Positions 25,975 to 31,408 of a DNA stretch of 31,408 bases are shown piece by piece. The position numbers and the translations under genes are program-made. The notes beneath the pieces are model-generated. The model was not told where the DNA came from. It saw nothing but the letters and a program-made list of their open reading frames with translations, and ran no database searches. Origin of the DNA: Chrysophaeum taylorii (lineage: Eukaryota; Sar; Pelagophyceae; Pelagomonadales; Pelagomonadaceae); NCBI GenBank assembly GCA_029834535.1, contig JAQMWT010000301.1, forward strand, positions 1 to 31,408, given 5' to 3'. Each line of letters opens with the position of its first letter. The first letter of the stretch is position 1.

Positions 25975-26675
25975 GCAAGCTTTCTATATTGATTGTTGAA
26001 GATGAGCCCCTTATTGCGGATGACATTGCGATGATTCTTGAGAAGAATAATTACACAATTGCTGCCATCGTAGATAATGCCGATGACGCCATAAATGAAA
26101 TAAAGAAAGAGCAAGCAGACCTGGTACTATTAGATATCAATATTGAAGGTGAAATGGATGGTGTGCGGCTGGCACATCACATCAATCAATCGTTTGATCT
26201 TCCTTTTATTTTCCTAACCTCATATTACGACAATAATACCCTCCAACGAGTGAAGGCCACTAAGCCGGCTGGTTATATCGTGAAGCCTTATTCGGAAGCA
26301 GATTTGATTGTAAACCTGGAGCTGGCCGTTATTAAGAGTTCCAAATCGAAACACAAATCACCTTCTGATAAATATTTTATCAGAGACAATAGAGAACTGA
26401 ATTCAATTGATTCACAGGATATCTTGTATGTGGAGAGTGATGATAACTATGCCAATATCTATACAAATGAAAAAAAACACGTAGTAAGTCATACGCTAAA
26501 GAGTGTGGAAGAGCAGTTGGCAGGTCATCAATTTATTCGAACTCATAAGTCTTTTTTGGTCAATTTCAGCAAAATCACAAGCATTCACGAAGGTTATGTG
26601 TTCATTGATGAAATGAAAATCCCTATAGGTAGAACCTATAAAGAGGAGCTTCTAAAAAATCTTTCTATACTCTAG
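25971..26675 (+). CDS. LytTR-family response regulator
   Basis: A 234-residue two-component regulator. The receiver domain (residues 1-120) has the acidic pair Glu10/Asp11, phosphoacceptor Asp55 in LVLLDINIEG, the conserved Thr/Ser turn FLTSYYD, and Lys in YIVKPYSEADL. A LytTR DNA-binding domain follows from about residue 135 (DILYVESDDNYANIYT, then EEQLAGHQFIRTHKSFLVN, and the end IPIGRTYKEELLKNL). It is the partner of the upstream TPR kinase by 4-bp overlap. Its target genes are not known; the giant secreted-protein gene starts 98 bp downstream. Confidence 0.93.
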   Translation: MSKLSILIVEDEPLIADDIAMILEKNNYTIAAIVDNADDAINEIKKEQADLVLLDINIEGEMDGVRLAHHINQSFDLPFIFLTSYYDNNTLQRVKATKPAGYIVKPYSEADLIVNLELAVIKSSKSKHKSPSDKYFIRDNRELNSIDSQDILYVESDDNYANIYTNEKKHVVSHTLKSVEEQLAGHQFIRTHKSFLVNFSKITSIHEGYVFIDEMKIPIGRTYKEELLKNLSIL

Positions 26676-26773
26676 CGGTCGTTCCCTATACTCAAAATGC
26701 TGTTCACTAAAACGCGCTTCTTGCTCTGGGAATAGTAATAGAAATTCATGGTCTCGCAAAACTTATAGCTGCC

Positions 26774-29700
26774 ATGAAATCTTTAATTAAATTCCTTTTT
26801 ACTTCTTGTTTTGTTCTGTTTCTCACCTCTTCTTTTGCACAATCCGATTACTATTGGGTAGGTGGATCTGGAAACTGGAGTGACTATGCTAATCACTGGG
26901 CTACCACAAGTGGAGGAACCACATTTCACTCTCAAGCACCCACATCTATTGATAATGTCTATTTTGATGCTAATTCGTTTTCAGAAGATGGGCAGTTTGT
27001 AACATTAGATATCTCGGCAATTTGTCACGATTTTGACTGGTCGGCCATAACCTTTAATGTTTCTATTGAAGTAGGTTCGGAAGACAGGGTTCAGATTTAT
27101 GGATCTGTCGCTCTTTCAAATTCAATGCAAATTGGCAACAATGTCGACATTGAGCTTCGTTCTGCGGAAGCGGAAACATTTAGCATGGGAGATAATCCGG
27201 AAGTGCGAAAGGGAGAGGGCCTTGAAGGAGGAAGAATGGATTTTATCGGTGATGGAAGCTGGACTATTCTGGATCATTTGACTAATCAACATGATGTTTA
27301 TATAAATAACAATGCGACTGTAAACCTTGATGGTAATCCTCTTTACGCAGTGCAGTTAAGCATACTGAGCAATGCAACGTTCAATACGGGAGACAATGTC
27401 ACTATAATTGTCCACGACTGGATAAGTTATAGTTCCAATCTCAGTTTTGGATCCAATGTTGAGATTGTTTTGGAACAAACAATTGAATCAAATACAGCAC
27501 AATTTAATGGTAATGATAATACGTTCCCCAAAGTAACTTTCGATGTTCCTGGTGAAATAGTTCGACTTGATGGTAGTAACACGTTTGAAACTTTGTCGAT
27601 GATTGAAGGCACCACCGTTGAATTCGAGGGTGGCGAGATTCAAACAATAACAAACCTTGAAGCGACCGGTTCTAAATCAAGTTTTATCACTTTTTATTCA
27701 GACAATTCCGGAGAACAAGCTATCATAAGTAAGTCTGATGGTACGGTTGATCTAGCTTATATCAAGCTAACTGATATTCAAGCTGCTGGTGGTGCCACCT
27801 TCAATGCAGCAAATAGTGTTGATCAAGGGAACAATACAGGGTGGAACATTACGGCACCAAATGCTTTGGATTACTTCTGGGTTGGTGGTTCCGGAAACTG
27901 GAGCGACATTAATCATTGGGCAACCACAAGTGGTGGAACAGTTTTCCATGATATACCACCTACAGAATTTGATAATACAATTTTCGATAACAATTCTTTT
28001 ACAGCAAATAACCAGATTGTACTGGCAGATGGCGACATCTACTGCCACGATATGGACTGGTCTCAAATGACAGCCTTCGATATAGATTTAGAACCCTCTG
28101 TTTACAATCAAGATGATTTGACAATAACTGGCTCTTATATTGGGAGTAGCATGTTTCGAAATGATATGTTTCGAGTCTACATGCTTAGTACTAATAATGA
28201 TGAAGTAGTAACCGGGAATGGATCTCCTGATTTAGGATCTTCTATGACATTTCAAGGAACAGGTGAATGGAATATCACGGACAATATTAAAGTCAATACT
28301 TTAACACTCAATGAAGGATCACTAACTATAACTGAACCCGAATTCACCATTAACTTCTTTGATATTAACAACACATCAGGAGATAAGAGTGTAGACATCT
28401 CAAACGTTGATGCATACTTTGATTTCTTGAGAATAAGGGAAAATCAGCTAGCCAGTATTGATTGGGTTGATGTAGATGCTACTGTCAAGATTGAAGATGA
28501 ACTTCAAAATGATGCTGGAGTAATTTTTGAGCATTTAACGCTCGTTAAAAGCTCTAGTCCGGAAATAGAAGTTAATGGTTCGTCAAATTTTGAAACCTTT
28601 GTGATTGAAGCCGGAGCGAATGTAAAGCTGAAGGAAGGGACTACACAAACGGCCAATAATTTAATTTTGGAAGGAACCAAGTTCGACCAAATAAAAATTT
28701 CTACTCAATCAGATGGAGTGACAGCCTCACTGAATGTGCCCTCTGGAACTGTTAGCGGAAATTACCTTTCTCTAAAGGATCTCGCTGCTGGTGGAGGAGC
28801 TGTTTTTAATGCTGTTAACTCTATTGACCTGGGTAATAACTCTGGATGGAATATTTCAGCACCAACCCCTACTAACTACTATTGGATTGGTGGAACTGGA
28901 AACTGGGATGAATTATTTCACTGGAGCACTTCAAGCGGCGGTGACGCAGATCAACCATTTCTGCCAGGTACGATTGATGATATTTTCTTTGACTCAAATT
29001 CATTTACAGAAGATGATCAATTTGTAATCCTGCCTTCAGGCACGCTTCAAATTCACGATTTAACGATTAATACCCCTTTCGAGATAGATTTTGCAAAATC
29101 AGGGAGTGATGTTGTTGGAATTTTAGGCTCAATTGATGTTCAGGGTCCAATTGACATAGGGATTGATCCAAATCTTATAAGCTCGGAAGAGGAGACGATA
29201 GAAATCGGAAATTCAACAAACATTAGCGATGTTCAATTCAATGGAACCGGTACCTGGAGATTTTTAGGCAGTAGCACAATAAAAGGTATTGTCACATTAA
29301 AAAACGGAAATGTTGACTTCAATGAGCAATCAGTTGATTTCGTTCAATTTAGGGTTGTGGGTGATTTTGGCGAGGACTTATCCAAATCTTTAGATGCGAG
29401 TAATTCAGAAATAACTATTCATGAAGAACTGTATTTAAGTCCATTTTCCTTCAATTATACGGCCGATTTTGCAGGTTCCACAATCCATTATTTTGGTAGT
29501 TTGATGCAAGGGTATACCGAAATAGTCTACGGAGGTGGATTGACAAGTATTGCGTTCAATGATATTAAAATCTACAATCAAGTCGAACTTAGAGGGAACT
29601 ATGATTTTAATGACATTGAGATTGTAGCAGGAGGTATTTCATTAGCAAAGCGGTTCTCGGGTGACGTTCCTGAACTGAAATTCAACACATTAGCCGGTAT

Positions 29701-31408
29701 TGGTTCACTTGAATCGCCTTTGATTTTTGAAAGCTTGGATGAGGGAGTTCAATGGGAGTTCATCAGCAAGAATGCCGAAAACGTAAGCTTGGAATTTGCA
29801 AATATCCGAGATTCTAAAGCTACAGGAGCAGTGTTCACCGCCAATAATTCTACAGATAATGGAAACAATGAAGGATGGGTAATAGTGGCACCTCCAAATG
29901 TGCCAGATGCCCCAATATTAGTAGAAGGTGAAGTTGGAGTTTCTTCAATTTCGATCAATTGGGAATCTGTTGAAAATGCTGAAAGTTATAAAATTGAAGC
30001 CTCACAAACGTCTAATTTCTCTTCAATAGAGGAAACGCAAGATGTATTAGTTACCAACGCAACTTTTGTTGGATTGGATCCTGCCTCAACGTACTACTTT
30101 CGAGCTACAGCTAAAAATGCAGGTGGATCATCACCCTTATCTTCAGTTTTACAGACGTTAACAAAGCCAGAAGCACCAATTGCTAATGAAGCATTCTCGA
30201 TAACCACTACTTCTTTTACAGCTAGTTGGAATTCATCGAGCGGAATAGTGGAATCTTATAGTCTGGATGTTTCCAGCACCAACGATTTTAGCTCCTTTTT
30301 GGAAGGATTTGAAAACTATCAGGTGATAGGAAACTCGTATTTGGTGGAGGAACTTGAGTTAGATGAGACATACTATTATCGAGTTAGAGCAAACAATGCT
30401 TCAGGGGCTTCCGAAAATTCAGAAGTGATTACGGTAAGCCTTTCAACACGAGAGTCACAACTGATTTCTTTTGATCCAATTTCATCAAAGGTTTATGGTG
30501 ATGACACGTTTGTTATTTCAGCAACCTCAACTAGTGGGTTGGATATTACTTTTCAAAGTGGGAATACATCAATTGCGACTGTCAACGAAGATGTCGTTAC
30601 TATTCTAGCAGCTGGAGAAGTTAACATTTCTGCATTTCAGGAAGGAGATGAAACGTACAAGCCAGCTACACCTGTCTCACAGTTATTGATAATAAATAAA
30701 GCTGATCAGACAATCACTTTCGAGGAGTTATCAGAAAAGATGTTGGGTGACGAGAATTTCGATCTTACCGCTTCAGCATCTTCAGGCTTGGAAATATCTT
30801 TCGAAAGTTCAAACCCTCAAGTAGCGGCTACCACAGGAAATACTGTCTCAATCATTGGTGTTGGGTTAACAACCATTACAGCTTCTCAGGCAGGAAATGG
30901 TAATTATAATGCAGCGACTAATGTTGAACGGGAGTTAGCAATAGTTTCTGATAAATTAGGTCAAACGATCACATTTGGCCCCCTTGAGGAAAAGGTGTTT
31001 GGTGATGCTCCATTTACACTAACTGCAAGTGCCTCATCAGGGCTTGCTATTACATTAGTGAGTTCGGATGAATCTGTAGCAACTGTTTCTGGAACAACAG
31101 TTACAATAGAAGGGGCAGGCAATACGATTATCTCCGCATCGCAGAATGGTAATGATGATTTCGATCCGGCGGTAACCGTGTCTCAACAATTAATTGTCAG
31201 TAAAGCGGATCAAACAATTACTTTCGACCCAATTCAGGATAAAAGTTTAGACGATCAAGATTTCTCACTGGATGCTGAATCGTCATCAGGTTTAGCAGTG
31301 TCTTTTACCAGTTCGGACATAAATGTGGCCACCATTAACGGTAACATCGTTTCCATAGTTGGTGAGGGAAGTGCCTTGATTACTGCAAACCAGGCTGGCA
31401 ATTCCAAC
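26774..31408 (+). CDS. giant modular secreted protein (N-terminal 1545 codons; 3' end outside window)
   Basis: The frame starting at ATG 26774 stays open to the last base of the window. A signal peptide (residues 1-23, ending FLTSSFAQ) is followed by three modules beginning near residues 26, 367 and 702, with period about 335-341: each opens with YYW.GGSGNWSD..HWATTSGG and a DN..FD.NSF segment and closes with GGATFNAANSVDQGNN.GWNI-type sequence. Two fibronectin type III-like domains follow (about residues 1040-1220; ISINWESVENAESYKIEAS, then STYYFRATAKNAGGSSP). Then at least four repeats of 83-85 residues start at 30458, 30707, 30962 and 31211, each with Q.I.F......(K)V.GD..F.L.A..SSGL and later TI.....G...I.A.Q.G, resembling MBG/Ig-like repeats. 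No catalytic motif is seen. It is probably surface-exposed or secreted; a C-terminal sorting domain would be beyond the window. Confidence 0.85.
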   Translation, partial: MKSLIKFLFTSCFVLFLTSSFAQSDYYWVGGSGNWSDYANHWATTSGGTTFHSQAPTSIDNVYFDANSFSEDGQFVTLDISAICHDFDWSAITFNVSIEVGSEDRVQIYGSVALSNSMQIGNNVDIELRSAEAETFSMGDNPEVRKGEGLEGGRMDFIGDGSWTILDHLTNQHDVYINNNATVNLDGNPLYAVQLSILSNATFNTGDNVTIIVHDWISYSSNLSFGSNVEIVLEQTIESNTAQFNGNDNTFPKVTFDVPGEIVRLDGSNTFETLSMIEGTTVEFEGGEIQTITNLEATGSKSSFITFYSDNSGEQAIISKSDGTVDLAYIKLTDIQAAGGATFNAANSVDQGNNTGWNITAPNALDYFWVGGSGNWSDINHWATTSGGTVFHDIPPTEFDNTIFDNNSFTANNQIVLADGDIYCHDMDWSQMTAFDIDLEPSVYNQDDLTITGSYIGSSMFRNDMFRVYMLSTNNDEVVTGNGSPDLGSSMTFQGTGEWNITDNIKVNTLTLNEGSLTITEPEFTINFFDINNTSGDKSVDISNVDAYFDFLRIRENQLASIDWVDVDATVKIEDELQNDAGVIFEHLTLVKSSSPEIEVNGSSNFETFVIEAGANVKLKEGTTQTANNLILEGTKFDQIKISTQSDGVTASLNVPSGTVSGNYLSLKDLAAGGGAVFNAVNSIDLGNNSGWNISAPTPTNYYWIGGTGNWDELFHWSTSSGGDADQPFLPGTIDDIFFDSNSFTEDDQFVILPSGTLQIHDLTINTPFEIDFAKSGSDVVGILGSIDVQGPIDIGIDPNLISSEEETIEIGNSTNISDVQFNGTGTWRFLGSSTIKGIVTLKNGNVDFNEQSVDFVQFRVVGDFGEDLSKSLDASNSEITIHEELYLSPFSFNYTADFAGSTIHYFGSLMQGYTEIVYGGGLTSIAFNDIKIYNQVELRGNYDFNDIEIVAGGISLAKRFSGDVPELKFNTLAGIGSLESPLIFESLDEGVQWEFISKNAENVSLEFANIRDSKATGAVFTANNSTDNGNNEGWVIVAPPNVPDAPILVEGEVGVSSISINWESVENAESYKIEASQTSNFSSIEETQDVLVTNATFVGLDPASTYYFRATAKNAGGSSPLSSVLQTLTKPEAPIANEAFSITTTSFTASWNSSSGIVESYSLDVSSTNDFSSFLEGFENYQVIGNSYLVEELELDETYYYRVRANNASGASENSEVITVSLSTRESQLISFDPISSKVYGDDTFVISATSTSGLDITFQSGNTSIATVNEDVVTILAAGEVNISAFQEGDETYKPATPVSQLLIINKADQTITFEELSEKMLGDENFDLTASASSGLEISFESSNPQVAATTGNTVSIIGVGLTTITASQAGNGNYNAATNVERELAIVSDKLGQTITFGPLEEKVFGDAPFTLTASASSGLAITLVSSDESVATVSGTTVTIEGAGNTIISASQNGNDDFDPAVTVSQQLIVSKADQTITFDPIQDKSLDDQDFSLDAESSSGLAVSFTSSDINVATINGNIVSIVGEGSALITANQAGNSN

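Noticed and set aside
25635..26114. 159-codon open frame on the minus strand
   Set aside because: It lies across the kinase ATPase domain and the receiver domain, both clear genes on the plus strand; its protein has no recognisable pattern.
26774..31408. Reading the smaller open frames at 27099, 27789, 28791 and the minus strand as genes
   Set aside because: The frame from 26774 is open for the entire remaining window and encodes a coherent modular secreted protein; the small frames are shadows of it.

Overview
The window is chromosomal DNA of a member of the Bacteroidota, most likely a marine Cytophagales-type bacterium (inference). Supporting signs are DUF2480, DUF1599 and BT_3928-type DoxX genes, a type 3 ProRS, LuxR and LytTR regulators, FISUMP and OmpL47-like secreted proteins, a giant Bacteroidota-style surface protein, and promoters with a TAnnTTTG -7 element. 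The DNA is AT-rich and densely coded. No gap between genes exceeds 300 bases; the largest are 181 bp before rpmH and 150 bp before position 2257. I saw no tRNA, rRNA, insertion sequence, CRISPR array, integrase or phage gene.

Layout. 1-2106: the tail of a secreted repeat protein with a good terminator, a LuxR-type regulator broken by one frameshift, and a divergent alpha/beta hydrolase. 2183-5824: a perfect 22-bp palindrome followed by a tight run of four genes for exported proteins (a small secreted protein, two lipoproteins and a putative metallopeptidase with an unusual HDxxH motif). This is the most accessory-looking part of the window. 5817-6781: a SpoIIAA-like protein and a YHS-domain lipoprotein. 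6888-9840: a translationally coupled metallophosphoesterase, glycerophosphodiester phosphodiesterase and PfkB kinase. 9900-14003: rpmH (51 aa), rnpA, an S41 C-terminal processing peptidase, tsaB, a DUF2480 gene and a DinB/YfiT-like gene, behind a clear promoter and ending at a bidirectional terminator.

14127-17103 (minus strand): proS, nfeD and floA, probably one operon, with a TAnnTTTG element upstream of proS. 17235-20042: a secreted Trp/Gly/Asn-rich then Ser/Arg-rich low-complexity protein with a near-perfect Shine-Dalgarno, followed by a FadL/OmpP1-like outer-membrane protein. 20039-22192 (minus): a DUF1599 gene, a DoxX gene and aroK. Divergent from these, folP and cdaA (22262-24003) lie across a small intergenic region full of heptamer-like repeats and a hairpin. 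24064-26675: a TPR sensor histidine kinase of the HisKA_2 class and a LytTR response regulator, overlapping by 4 bp. 26774-31408: the first 1545 codons of a giant secreted protein with three modules of about 340 residues, two fibronectin type III-like domains and at least four Ig-like repeats of about 83-85 residues. It runs off the window.

Most of the window is ordinary core genome. The parts worth a second look are the four-gene exported operon with its palindrome, the low-complexity protein beside proS, the repeat-rich folP/DUF1599 region, the frameshifted regulator, and the giant protein beside a two-component system.
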